A DNA stretch of 55,304 nt, from assembly GCF_000170895.1 (NCBI RefSeq), contig NZ_ABCS01000068.1:1-55304 (forward strand). The letters are read 5' to 3'. The notes below the pieces were generated by a model that saw only the letters and a list, made by a program, of their open reading frames with translations, had not been told where the DNA came from and did no database searches. Positions 1-8,719 of the stretch are shown one piece after another. How positions within the stretch are numbered: the first letter of the stretch is position 1; every line of letters starts with the position of its first letter. The translations under genes and the position numbers were made by a program. This DNA comes from Plesiocystis pacifica SIR-1 (GTDB taxonomy: Bacteria > Myxococcota_A > Polyangia > Nannocystales > Nannocystaceae).

Positions 1-722
1 ACGGCGAGATCGCCAACGGGCTCGCGCGGGTCAGCGGGATCATCGAGACCGGCGCCCCCGAGATCGACGGCGCGACCTGCCTGATGCCCATCGGCAGCCT
101 GCGCGCCATCTTGGGCTACGAGGCCGACGAGGCCACCCAGGTCGCGATCTACGTCGAGGACCACCACCGCGCCGACGAGATCGCCGCGCGCCTCCAAGAG
201 CAAGTCGGGGGCGAGGCCGTCGCGGTCTTGCCGTGGTCCGAGGCGATGCCCGACCTGGCGACCTACATCCAGCTCGAGGAGGGCGGCAACGCGGTCATGC
301 AGGGCATCATCATGGTGCTGATCGCCGCGGGCATCTTCAACACCATGTTCGTGTCGGTGATGGAGCGGATGCGCGAGTTCGGGATCCTCGCGGCGATCGG
401 CTTCTCGCGCGCGCAGCTGTTCACGCTGATCGTGTGGGAGAGCCTGTGGGTGGCCGTGTGCGGGCTGATCGCGGGGGCCATCTTGACCGCCTATCCCTAC
501 TACTACCTGGCGACCACGGGCCTCGACACCTCCATGTTCGTCGGGGACCAGGGCGCGCAGGTCTCCGGCGTGACCATGCCTGCGGTGATGTACGCCGACC
601 TCTACCTCCCCCACGCCTTCGTCATCGTCGGGGCCATCGTGTTCGCGACCCTGACGGCGGGGCTCTACCCGGCCTATCGCGCCGGGCGAGTGTCCCCCGT
701 CGAGGTCATCCGCATCGTCTGA
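1..722 (+). CDS. ABC transporter permease, FtsX/MacB-LolE type (C-terminal part)
   Basis: The gene enters from the left edge; the frame is open from base 3 and ends with TGA at 720-722. What remains is the end of the periplasmic domain followed by the FtsX domain: a hydrophobic segment after GGNAVMQG, the cytoplasmic stretch ERMREFGILAAIGFSR, a second helix (WESLWVAVCGLIAGAIL), a short loop, and a last helix ending in YPAYRAGRVSPVEVIR. That last motif is typical of LolC/LolE/MacB permeases. The ATPase starts 18 bp downstream, so the two form one inner-membrane complex. Family knowledge suggests lipoprotein release, or peptide or lipid export; the substrate cannot be told from the sequence. 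The N-terminal half lies outside the window. Confidence 0.93.
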   Translation, partial: GEIANGLARVSGIIETGAPEIDGATCLMPIGSLRAILGYEADEATQVAIYVEDHHRADEIAARLQEQVGGEAVAVLPWSEAMPDLATYIQLEEGGNAVMQGIIMVLIAAGIFNTMFVSVMERMREFGILAAIGFSRAQLFTLIVWESLWVAVCGLIAGAILTAYPYYYLATTGLDTSMFVGDQGAQVSGVTMPAVMYADLYLPHAFVIVGAIVFATLTAGLYPAYRAGRVSPVEVIRIV

Positions 723-740
723 GCAGCCAAAGGATTCAGC

Positions 741-1448
741 ATGTCTCCAGCAGACCAAGACTCGCCCATCATCGAACTCGATGGGGTGCACAAGACCTAC
801 CGCCAGGGGCAGGTCGAGGTTCACGCCCTGCGCGGCCTCGATTTGAAGGTCCACCCCGGGGAGTTCATGGCCCTGATCGGGCCCTCGGGCTCGGGCAAGA
901 CCACCGCGCTCAACATCATCGGGGCCCTCGACAAGCCGAGCAAGGGGCGGGCGCTGATCGGCGGCCGCGACCTGGCGACGATGAGCTCCGGGGAGCTGAG
1001 CACCCTCAGGCGCGACAAGATCGGCTTCGTGTTTCAGGCCTACAACCTGGTCCCGGTGCTGACCGCCTACGAGAACGCCGAGATGGTCGTGCGCCTCCAG
1101 GGCGTGCCGGCCGACGAGCGCAAGCAGCGGGTCATGCAGCTCCTCGCCGACGTGGGTCTGAAGGGGATGGAGCACCGCCGACCGGCGGAGCTGTCCGGCG
1201 GGCAGCAGCAGCGCGTGGCCATCGCCCGCGCCATCGCGTCCAATCCCGTGGTCACGCTGGCCGACGAGCCCACGGCCAACGTCGACTCGAAGACCGCGGA
1301 GATGCTGCTGACGGTGATGGAGACCCTCAACAAAGAGCGCGGGGTGACCTTCATCTTCTCGACCCACGATCCGCGGGTCATGGCCCGGGCGCGACGGATC
1401 GTGACCCTGGTCGACGGCCAGGTCGAGTCGGACGAGCGCCGGGAGTAG
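741..1448 (+). CDS. ABC transporter ATP-binding protein, LolD/MacB family
   Basis: 235-residue ATPase that powers the permease just upstream. Visible motifs are Walker A GPSGSGKT (residues 47-54), Q-loop Gln99, signature LSGGQQQR (151-158), Walker B VTLADE with catalytic Glu176, and switch His209. The segment GFVFQAYNLVPVLTAYENAE is characteristic of the LolD/MacB branch. Length is normal for the family. An AAAGGA ribosome site lies about 6 nt before the ATG. The barrel gene starts 9 nt after the stop, so permease, ATPase and barrel are probably one operon working across the envelope. LolD itself is less likely than a generic MacB-type exporter, because an outer-membrane barrel follows. Confidence 0.95.
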   Translation: MSPADQDSPIIELDGVHKTYRQGQVEVHALRGLDLKVHPGEFMALIGPSGSGKTTALNIIGALDKPSKGRALIGGRDLATMSSGELSTLRRDKIGFVFQAYNLVPVLTAYENAEMVVRLQGVPADERKQRVMQLLADVGLKGMEHRRPAELSGGQQQRVAIARAIASNPVVTLADEPTANVDSKTAEMLLTVMETLNKERGVTFIFSTHDPRVMARARRIVTLVDGQVESDERRE

Positions 1449-1457
1449 GGGTCGAGG

Positions 1458-3110
1458 ATGGCGGCGGGAGGCAGCGTGGCGGTGGGGTTGATCGGCGCCT
1501 TGGCGGTGGCGATCGGGCTGGGCCCCGAGCCGGCGCCGGAGCCCGAGGAGGACGCCGTCGAAGCTGCGGACTCCGAGACCTCGGCGGCCTGGGAGGCGGC
1601 GGGGTGGGGCGCTCCGGCCGAGGAGGATTCGGTCGTCGTCCCCGACGCAAAAGCGCCTGCTGAGGACGCACCACCTGCGCCCGAGTCGGAGGGCAGCAAC
1701 AGCGCCTGGGAGGCGGCCGGGTGGGGAGCTCCGGCCGAGTCGTCCGGTCCCGAGCAGGCTCCGTCGACCGTCGAAGGCCCGGCCGAGGCTGAGACCGAGA
1801 CCGAAGCCGAGGTCCCCGCGTGGCCCTCGGCGCCGCCTGTCGAGCCCACCGGCCCCGCGAAGCCCCGCTTTGGCGACTACGTCGGCGGCAGCCTGCGCCT
1901 GACCGGCGCCTACATGCACTTCGACGACAGCCCCGAGCTCTTCCCCAACGGCGACGACGGCCTGGGCGTCGCCCTGGGTCGGTTGCTCGTCCGCGGCGAC
2001 GTCGGTGAGCACCTGCGCTTCGACTTCAACGGCTTCATGGAGCTCAGCCGCGGCCCCGCGGGCTTCGGCGGGGGCGGCCTCGGGGGCTCGTTCACCAGCG
2101 CCGGCGCGACCCAGAGCGCCTACCGGACGACCTACCTGGGCTGGACCTTTTGGGAGTCGGGGACCATCGCCGGCCAGCTCGGCGTCGACTACATGGCCAT
2201 GAAGGTCAAGGCCGGCCCGGTCCAGGTCGACGTCGGCCGCTTCCCGGTGACCTACGCGGTCACGACCATGTTCACGACCAACGACTTCTTCGCGCCCTTT
2301 TCGGCGACGGCGGTCAACACCATCTACAAGCCGGGCGTCGACGCCCTGCGCCTGTCGGCGGGCATCGGCTCCCGGGGCAGCTGGGACTTCGTCGGGGCCC
2401 TGGGCTACGAGCCCGAGCTCGACCTGCTCGGCATGGACAACGCCGACGCGAACCGGCCGACCTGGGCACGCAGCGCCCTGTTGACCCGGGCCGCGGTGGT
2501 CGGCGCGGGCTTCGAGTGGGCGGCCCTGGGCGGCAAGGTCTCGCAGCGCTGGGTCGCGGGCGGCTCGCTCCAGGGCGAGGCGGGTCCGCTGACCCTGCGC
2601 GGGGAGTTCCACGTCGGCATCCCCGACGCCGACGGGGACGGCCACGACCCCTCGGAGGACGGCGACGCCGACCGCCCGATCTACGGCCGCGCCGCCGCGG
2701 GCTTCGGGGTGACCTTCGCGTGGCAAAACGCCAACTTGATGGCCGAGTACATGTTCGCGTCCGACGGCGCGAACGACCCCGACGGCTACCTCGAGCGCGC
2801 CCTCGCGGGCTACAGCGACGACCTGCCCTACCTCGGGCAGCACTACGCCGGCGTCGGCGGGGGCCTCGAGATCCTGCCGATCTTGCGCGTGGGCGGGACC
2901 GTGCTGGTCAGCGCGACGGACGGCTCGGGCCTGGCCGGCGTGTCCTTCATCTACAGCGTCGCCGACGAGTCCGACCTCATCCTCGGGGTCTTCGTGCCCT
3001 GGGGCAAGGGCCTCCAGGGCGTCGACTCGATGACGGGCAGCATCGACCTGGGCAGCGAGTTTGGGCTCTCGCCCCTGACGGCCTACCTCGAGGCGCGAGT
3101 GTTCTTTTGA
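1458..3110 (+). CDS. Predicted outer-membrane beta-barrel protein with acidic N-terminal linker
   Basis: 550 residues. The N-terminus has a short hydrophobic signal-like stretch (about residues 5-22). An acidic, Ala/Pro-rich linker of about 100 residues follows and contains the motif WEAAGWGAPAE twice (from about residues 47 and 88). From about residue 135 the sequence alternates polar and aromatic residues, as in a barrel, and it ends in Val-Phe-Phe, a terminal aromatic typical of Bam-assembled proteins. It follows the ABC ATPase by 9 nt and may be the outer-membrane partner of that exporter; this is inference. No named porin family is recognised. The stop codon abuts a family A repeat. Confidence 0.75.
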   Translation: MAAGGSVAVGLIGALAVAIGLGPEPAPEPEEDAVEAADSETSAAWEAAGWGAPAEEDSVVVPDAKAPAEDAPPAPESEGSNSAWEAAGWGAPAESSGPEQAPSTVEGPAEAETETEAEVPAWPSAPPVEPTGPAKPRFGDYVGGSLRLTGAYMHFDDSPELFPNGDDGLGVALGRLLVRGDVGEHLRFDFNGFMELSRGPAGFGGGGLGGSFTSAGATQSAYRTTYLGWTFWESGTIAGQLGVDYMAMKVKAGPVQVDVGRFPVTYAVTTMFTTNDFFAPFSATAVNTIYKPGVDALRLSAGIGSRGSWDFVGALGYEPELDLLGMDNADANRPTWARSALLTRAAVVGAGFEWAALGGKVSQRWVAGGSLQGEAGPLTLRGEFHVGIPDADGDGHDPSEDGDADRPIYGRAAAGFGVTFAWQNANLMAEYMFASDGANDPDGYLERALAGYSDDLPYLGQHYAGVGGGLEILPILRVGGTVLVSATDGSGLAGVSFIYSVADESDLILGVFVPWGKGLQGVDSMTGSIDLGSEFGLSPLTAYLEARVFF

Positions 3111-3590
3111 TGCCCCCGCAGGGGTCTGGGGACCGGGGGCGCTTCGTCGCTGTCCGCTCCTCCGCTTTGGCTGGTGGGCAATGGAGTTCGTGCCTTGGCG
3201 TGGGCATTGGGTCGCCCCCGCAGGCGGGGGCGTCATTTGGCGGGGATGAAGACCGGGGGGTCTGGGGACCGGGGGCGCTTCGTCGCTGTCCGCTCCTCCG
3301 CTTTGGCTGGTGGGCAATGGAGTTCGTGCCTTGGCGTGGGCATTGGGTCGCCCCCGCAGGCGGGGGCGTCAGCTGGCGGGGATGAAGACCGGGGGTCTGG
3401 GGACCGGGGGCGCTTCGTCGCTGTCCGCTCCTCCGCTTTGGCTGGTGGGCAATGGAGTTCGTGCCTTGGCGTGGGCATTGGGTCGCCCCCGCAGGCGGGG
3501 GCGTCATTTGGCGGGGATGAAGACCGGGGGTCTGGGCGCCGGGACGCTTCGTCGGTCGCTCCTCCACTTTGGCTGGTGGGCGTTGCTCCG
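3111..3590 (+). repeat. Family A intergenic repeat, about 3.4 tandem units of 135 nt
   Basis: The block starts directly after the barrel gene's stop codon. Unit starts (TCTGGGGACCGGGGG) are at 3125, 3261 and 3396, with a degenerate, truncated unit at 3531. Each unit has a core containing GGCGCTTCGTCGC and CTCCTCCGCTTTGGCTGGTG, a GC palindrome (CGCCCCCGC / GCGGGGGCG) and a spacer with GGCGGGGATGAAGACC. The units are nearly identical. Because 135 is divisible by three, every frame shows repeated open stretches that look like proteins but are not genes. The same core occurs at 11.5, 27.2 and 51.4 kb. Nothing else is seen here. Confidence 0.9.
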
Positions 3591-3609
3591 CGCGCTACCA
3601 TGCGCCGAC

Positions 3610-5664
3610 ATGCCGGCCGCTCCCCTTGCTGTCTTCTCTAGATCCCTTCACCGTCTGCCACGAGCGGCCGTTGTCGCCTTCGCCCTCGCCGCGCTCGTGG
3701 GCTGCGAGCGCGCGAACTCGGTCGAGGCCGAGGCGCAGGCGAACTCCAAGCGGGTGACCGCGAGCTCGACGAACGACGCGACGGAGCCCATTGTCGACGT
3801 GGACTTTGGCTTTCGCATCGACCATCCGGGGGAAGGCTGGAAGCTCCTGGGCGAGGCTGACGTCAAACAGTTCAACCCCGACGCAGAGGCGGGGATGCTT
3901 CACGACAGCGGGCTCTTGTGCATCGTCATCGTGTCCCGGACCCCGGACATGGGGCTCGAGGCGGCGGCGGAGTTCGTGGGGCAGCAGAAGTTCCCCAAGC
4001 AGGTGATCGAGTCGTCGCGAGACGTCGAGACGAGCGGTGTCCCCGGGAAACAGCACATCTTCACGGCGGAGGTCGGCGGAGTCGCCTACCGCTACGAGTC
4101 GACGGTCTACTACCGCCAAGATCACGTCTACCAGGTCTTGTCATCGACCCTGGCGAGCAAGCCGGCCTCGGACCTCGACTCGTCCCAGGACACCTTTGCC
4201 TTCCTCGACGGTGAGGTCCGCGGACGCCAGATCATCGCGCCTCGCATCGAGCGCTACGACGGCGTCGGGGCCCGCGTGCGAGATGGGCGCTTTGAGAGCG
4301 GGGTGAGCGGCTTGCAGATTGAGCCCCCCGAAGGCTGGGGCATCCTCGTCGGCAGCCAGCGCGAGCGGATCCATCCCGACTCGGAGGTCGTGTTCAGCCT
4401 GGGCAAGGACGCCTTCGTGGCGATCACGACGGAGACCGTCTCGACGGATGGTCAGGCTGGGATGGTGGGCTTTCTGCGCACTCGCGGCGGGGAGCTGTTC
4501 GGCGAAGCGAGGGGCGAGGGACAGACGCACGAGCTAGCGGGGATCCCGGTGAGCTTTCAGACCTACCGCTCGGACCCCTTCGAGTATCAGCACGGGGTCT
4601 TTAGCCACGGCTCGGCTGTCATCCAGGTCTCCTCCTGGTACACCGTCCCGCTCGCCGATGAGCTCCGGCCGAGCGTCGAGGCCCTCTACGCTGCGTTCAC
4701 GTCCATCCCTGGCGACGAGCGCGAGCGCCTCGTGCGGTCGCTGCGTGAGACGCCTGCCCAGCAGCGGCGCTTCGAGCCCGATCGCAGCTACTGGGGCGGG
4801 ACCTTCCGCGACTTCGCCAACGATCTGAGCTGGCGCTGTCCACAGGGCATGTGGGGGGTGGACAGCTTTGACGCGGCTCGGGAGCAGCGCCCCGACGCGG
4901 TGCTCCAGGCCCAGAACATCGAGGCCAGCGTGATGGTCAGCCTCGAGGTCTGGGCGGCCGATGGCGCGAGCCCGGCGGACATCCTCGACAGGGAGCTCGA
5001 AGGCCGCGAGCTCGTGTCTCGCTCGACGGCGAGCGTCGACGGGGTCCCCGTGCAGCGTGGGCTCTCGAGCGGTCGGGTGAACGGCGTCGAGTTTCGCTAC
5101 GCCACGCTCGTGGCGGTCCACCACGGCCAAAACGTGCTCATGGAAGCCTGGACGGCGAACCCGGGTGCGGTGCAGGACGAGGCGATGGCCCGCGCGCTGG
5201 CTAACCTACGTTTCCACGATCGCCTCGAGCCGGTCGAGACCCTCGGCCGGACCCGCGTCGATCGCTTGTTCGGGCGGCGCTTCGAGATCCCGGCGGGCTT
5301 CGAGCTCAGTCAAAGCGAGTTGGTCGGGAGCGAGCGCGTCGAGGTGTGGAAGAGCGGGCGCCGCGAGCTCACCGCCTGGAGCCTGTCTTTCGTCAACGGC
5401 TTGCAGGAAGAGTCGTGGATCTACGACTTCATCGAGCAAAACGCCCGGGATCGCATCAGCGCGCTCGGCCGCTTTGGCGCCCCCGAGCGCAGCGAGGTGG
5501 AGATCAGCGGACGCAAGGGGCGTCACTTGCGGTGGAGCGCCGCGGGCGGCCTGTCCCGCGTCGAGGCTGACTTCCTCGTCCATGAGCTGACGGTCTTCGC
5601 CTTCGTCTACTCCAACTTCAGCGAAGCCGAGATGGCCGAGGTCCGCCGCAGCCAGCAGCTCTGA
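3610..5664 (+). CDS. Lipoprotein with four related PsbP/Mog1-like domains
   Basis: 684 residues from the ATG at 3610. The open frame extends upstream into repeat DNA, but only this start gives a signal peptide, ending in ALVGC (lipidation at about residue 33). The mature part seems to hold four copies of one domain of about 140-160 residues. Each opens with a beta-rich segment around a Gly-Trp or Gly-Phe: DHPGEGWKLLG, EPPEGWGILVG, CPQGMWGVDS and EIPAGFELSQ. A Val-Glu-Val or Ile-Thr-type strand and an amphipathic helix follow. This resembles PsbP/Mog1-type ligand-binding folds, which is a pattern judgement and not a family hit. Likely a periplasm-facing envelope protein of unknown role. Confidence 0.78.
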   Translation: MPAAPLAVFSRSLHRLPRAAVVAFALAALVGCERANSVEAEAQANSKRVTASSTNDATEPIVDVDFGFRIDHPGEGWKLLGEADVKQFNPDAEAGMLHDSGLLCIVIVSRTPDMGLEAAAEFVGQQKFPKQVIESSRDVETSGVPGKQHIFTAEVGGVAYRYESTVYYRQDHVYQVLSSTLASKPASDLDSSQDTFAFLDGEVRGRQIIAPRIERYDGVGARVRDGRFESGVSGLQIEPPEGWGILVGSQRERIHPDSEVVFSLGKDAFVAITTETVSTDGQAGMVGFLRTRGGELFGEARGEGQTHELAGIPVSFQTYRSDPFEYQHGVFSHGSAVIQVSSWYTVPLADELRPSVEALYAAFTSIPGDERERLVRSLRETPAQQRRFEPDRSYWGGTFRDFANDLSWRCPQGMWGVDSFDAAREQRPDAVLQAQNIEASVMVSLEVWAADGASPADILDRELEGRELVSRSTASVDGVPVQRGLSSGRVNGVEFRYATLVAVHHGQNVLMEAWTANPGAVQDEAMARALANLRFHDRLEPVETLGRTRVDRLFGRRFEIPAGFELSQSELVGSERVEVWKSGRRELTAWSLSFVNGLQEESWIYDFIEQNARDRISALGRFGAPERSEVEISGRKGRHLRWSAAGGLSRVEADFLVHELTVFAFVYSNFSEAEMAEVRRSQQL

Positions 5665-5673
5665 GGGGCGGCG

Positions 5674-6684
5674 TCAGGCTGGAGCTGGATCTGGATCCGC
5701 GCCAAAGCGCAGCAGGTAGCTGCCCCAGGTCAGCCCCGCGCCCACGCCGAGGGCCGCGACGTCTTCGCCGTCGCCCCACTCGTCCCAGCGCTGGGAGAGC
5801 ACCGTCGCGCCGCTCGCCCCGGCCGTGTTGCCGAAGCTGTCGACGTTGTAGTGGTGGTCCTCGGCCGTGATCCCGCACTGGCGGCAGATGGCCTCGAGCA
5901 TGCGCAGGTTGGCCTGGTGGCCGACGAAGTGCATGCGTCGACCGGGCCGGCCGTAGCGCTGTTGGAGCGCGCGCAGCATCATCGAGCTCTTGCGGATGCC
6001 GAACATCTGGACGTTGCGCCCCTCCTGGGTGAAGTGGCCGAGGCGGGGGACGACGACCTTGTCGTAGCCGGCGGGGTCGGAGTCGAGGGTGGTCTCGAGC
6101 AGGCGCGCGCGGCCTTCGACCTGCGTCGACACCACCATGGCCACGGACGCGTCGCCCCACAGCACGGCCGACGAACGGTCGGAGTAGTCGATGGTCCGGG
6201 TCATGGCCTCGGCGCAGACGACCAGCACGTAGGGCGGCAAGGTCTCGGGCCGCATGCGCTGGAGCGCGTGGAGGTTGGCGAACAGCCCGGTGCACGCCGA
6301 GCTGAGGTCGTAGGCCGGGGCCTCGACGCCGAGCTCGGCGGCGATCCGGCAGGCCTCCGCGGGCACGATGTAGTCGGGGGCGCAGCTGCTGGCGACGACC
6401 ATGCCGACGTCGGCCGCGGCCACGCCGGCGCGCTCGAGGGCGTGGCGACCCGCGGCCGCGCCCATCTGCGCGATGCTCATGTCCGAGGCCTCGACGGCCG
6501 CCGCGAGGCTGCGGTTGCGAGTCTCGCGGATGTAGTCGAGGGGGAGGGCGGTGCGGCGGGTCAGGATGCCGACGCGCTCGCGGATCCACTCGTCGCTGGT
6601 CCCGATCTCGAGGGACTCCAAGAACGCGTTGGTGATCTCGTTGGCGGGGTGAAAGTGGCCGATTCCGTGGAGATGGAGCGTCAT
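5674..6684 (-). CDS. 3-oxoacyl-ACP synthase III family enzyme (KAS III-like)
   Basis: 336 residues from the ATG at 6684; an open stretch further upstream has no family similarity. KAS III enzymes condense an acyl-CoA starter with malonyl-ACP, or perform related acyl transfers. The catalytic triad is visible: Cys131 in DLSSACTGLF, His256 in FVGHQANLRM and Asn286 in DSFGNTAGAS. Length fits the family. No acyl-carrier protein, fabD or fabG lies nearby, so it is probably not the housekeeping fabH but a stand-alone member, for example one making a special starter or an acyl ester. Its stop is 9 nt from that of the convergent lipoprotein gene. Confidence 0.93.
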   Translation of the reverse strand: MTLHLHGIGHFHPANEITNAFLESLEIGTSDEWIRERVGILTRRTALPLDYIRETRNRSLAAAVEASDMSIAQMGAAAGRHALERAGVAAADVGMVVASSCAPDYIVPAEACRIAAELGVEAPAYDLSSACTGLFANLHALQRMRPETLPPYVLVVCAEAMTRTIDYSDRSSAVLWGDASVAMVVSTQVEGRARLLETTLDSDPAGYDKVVVPRLGHFTQEGRNVQMFGIRKSSMMLRALQQRYGRPGRRMHFVGHQANLRMLEAICRQCGITAEDHHYNVDSFGNTAGASGATVLSQRWDEWGDGEDVAALGVGAGLTWGSYLLRFGADPDPAPA

Positions 6685-6919
6685 GGCGATGACCGTCCGG
6701 CAGTCGGGCTGCGCGGGGAATCTACGGGAAAAGGCCACGGCACGTCGCGCTCGGTTCGTGACTCGGTGCACGTGCACGGCGGGGAGCGCTGCGACGCTCG
6801 ATATCGGTGTTTCACACCGGGCGCGCGCGGGCCTTGCACGCCTGCGCAAGAGCCTGCCCGGCCGCGCTCGCGTGTTCGTTGCGTCGCGCGCAGGTCAGAG
6901 ACGACACTGGGGGGCGACG

Positions 6920-8698
6920 ATGGATCGCTCCCGCGCTGCCCTCGACCGTTCGCTCCGACTGCTGACCGCCGCGTGCCTGGGGACGACCTTGGCCATGAGC
7001 GCCGGTTGTCTGTGGCTGAGCCGCTGCCCCGATCCCTGGTCCGAGCCGCGCAGTCACGCCCTGGGGGTCGACGCGGGGATCCACGCGCTCGTGGTCGTCG
7101 ATACCTACGCCGAGACCGGCCAGGCTCCGCAGGCCGTGGTGGTCGGCGCGCGCGGGCTCGTGGCGGTGATCGAGCGAGGCGGGGCCCAACGCGTCGCCCA
7201 GCCGACCGAGCTCGCGCTGCGCGGGGCGAGCGGGAGCGCGACGCGCTTGGTGGCGGTCGGCGACGCCGGGACCGTGCTCGTGTCCGAGGACCGCGGGGCG
7301 ACGTGGACCCCCCGCAGCGCGGGGACGAAGGCAGATCTGATCGCCGTCGCGCGCTTCGAGGCGGAGCCCGAGCTCGCGGACCGCTTCGTGGCCCTCGCGA
7401 GCGACGGCAGCGTGCGCGGGTCCACGGACGGCGCCATGACCTGGTTCGAGCTCCGAGCGCCCGAGGGCGGCTGGGGCAGGCTGCGGGCCGCGGCGAGCGT
7501 GGGGGATCGGGTGTGGGTGGTCGGGGATGGTGGCCGGGCATGGAGCGCGCCCGCGCCCGAGGGGCCGTGGACCCGGGAGCCCGTCGACACCGAGGCCGAC
7601 ATCCTCGGCGTCAGCTCTTGCTTTGACTACGGCCGCCGCGAGGGCGAGGCCGTGGAGGGGCGCGCCGTCTTGGTGCTGGCCGGTGACGCGCTCTTGCTGC
7701 GCAAGATGCCCGATACGGACGAGGCGGACTCCGGGACCTGGAGCCCCTTCGAGCTCGACGGCGAGGGCAAGCCCGTGGCGATCGGAGGCCAACAGGTCGC
7801 GATGAGCTCGGGCGACGTGGTGACGATCCACGACTCGATCTCGCAGTGGGTCTCGGGGCGCATGGCCTTCGTGCCCACGGCGGTGGGGGGGACCCACGCT
7901 CGGGCCTGGGTCGGGGGCGACGGGGGTCAGGTCCAGGTGATGGATCACCAGTACTGCATCGGCGGTCGGCCCTGGGTCATCGAGGGCGAGGCCGTGGTCG
8001 CGAGCCTGGAGGGGGGCTCGCTCGACGCCCTGCCCGAGCGGGCCCAGCTGTGGCTCCGCGACGGCCTGGTCGAGCACGCCTCGGTGGCCTCCTTCGCGCG
8101 CTCTGGGCTCGAGCTCATGGCCCTCGGCGCGCCGCCGCGGCTGGTCCAGCGCGCGCTCGCGGCCGCTGGCGACGAGGTCGAGCACGCGCGGCTGTGCTTC
8201 GAGCTCGCGGCCCGCGACGGCGCCGTCGCGCAGCCTGGGCCCTTGCCCCTCGGGCGCGGACAGCCCCGCGTCGACCCGGTCGACGTGGCCCTGCGCCTGT
8301 TCGAGGAGGGCTGCATCGGCGAGACCGTGGCCGCGGCCGAGGCCGGGGTCGCGGCGCAGCTCGTCGACGATCCCGCCGCCCGTGAGGCCCTCGAGACCGT
8401 CGCCGCCGACGAGCGCCGCCACGCCGCCCTGGCCTGGGACAGCTTGGCCTGGCTGCTGCGCGAGGGCGTCCGCGACGGGGCGAGCCGAGCCCGGCTACGC
8501 GCGGCCCTCGAGCGTCGCGTGGCCCGGCTCGAGGGCGCGGGCGTGTACCTGGCGAGGACCGAGGACGACGCCGAGGCCCACGGCCGACCCGGGCGCGCGC
8601 TGCGTCAGCGCATCGCGAGGCGCAGCGCGCGAGAGCTCATCGTCCCCCTCGCGCGGGCGCTGACCCGAGCGCCGAGCCCACCTCGCGCCCCCTCGTGA
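6920..8698 (+). CDS. Beta-propeller (BNR/YCF48-like) protein fused to a ferritin-like di-iron domain
   Basis: 592 residues from the ATG at 6920. The N-terminus carries a signal-like hydrophobic stretch (about residues 12-30, ending AMSAGC). Residues about 45-370 contain repeats of the type GDAGTVLVSEDRGATW and ASDGSVRGSTDGAMTW, as in BNR or YCF48 propellers. From about residue 375 a helical domain holds a ferritin-like metal set: Glu-His in VEHASVASF, ExxH in DEVEHAR, Glu in CIGETVAAAEA and ExxH in DERRHAALAW. The spacing fits a four-helix di-iron protein. The fusion suggests an exported sensor or oxidoreductase, but the substrate is unknown. It sits alone between opposing genes. Confidence 0.82.
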   Translation: MDRSRAALDRSLRLLTAACLGTTLAMSAGCLWLSRCPDPWSEPRSHALGVDAGIHALVVVDTYAETGQAPQAVVVGARGLVAVIERGGAQRVAQPTELALRGASGSATRLVAVGDAGTVLVSEDRGATWTPRSAGTKADLIAVARFEAEPELADRFVALASDGSVRGSTDGAMTWFELRAPEGGWGRLRAAASVGDRVWVVGDGGRAWSAPAPEGPWTREPVDTEADILGVSSCFDYGRREGEAVEGRAVLVLAGDALLLRKMPDTDEADSGTWSPFELDGEGKPVAIGGQQVAMSSGDVVTIHDSISQWVSGRMAFVPTAVGGTHARAWVGGDGGQVQVMDHQYCIGGRPWVIEGEAVVASLEGGSLDALPERAQLWLRDGLVEHASVASFARSGLELMALGAPPRLVQRALAAAGDEVEHARLCFELAARDGAVAQPGPLPLGRGQPRVDPVDVALRLFEEGCIGETVAAAEAGVAAQLVDDPAAREALETVAADERRHAALAWDSLAWLLREGVRDGASRARLRAALERRVARLEGAGVYLARTEDDAEAHGRPGRALRQRIARRSARELIVPLARALTRAPSPPRAPS

Positions 8699-8719
8699 GC
8701 AGACTGGAGTGCCCGGCGC

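Noticed and set aside
1067..1849. Leftward Ser/Ala-rich protein opposite the ATPase and barrel genes
   Set aside because: It lies antisense to the well-supported ATPase and barrel genes, and its composition is what GC-rich antisense frames give.
3111..3590. Long open frames on both strands across the repeat block
   Set aside because: They arise because the 135-nt unit keeps frame and lacks stops. The same peptide recurs in every unit, changes frame at 27.2 and 51.4 kb, and has no start signals or protein-like composition.
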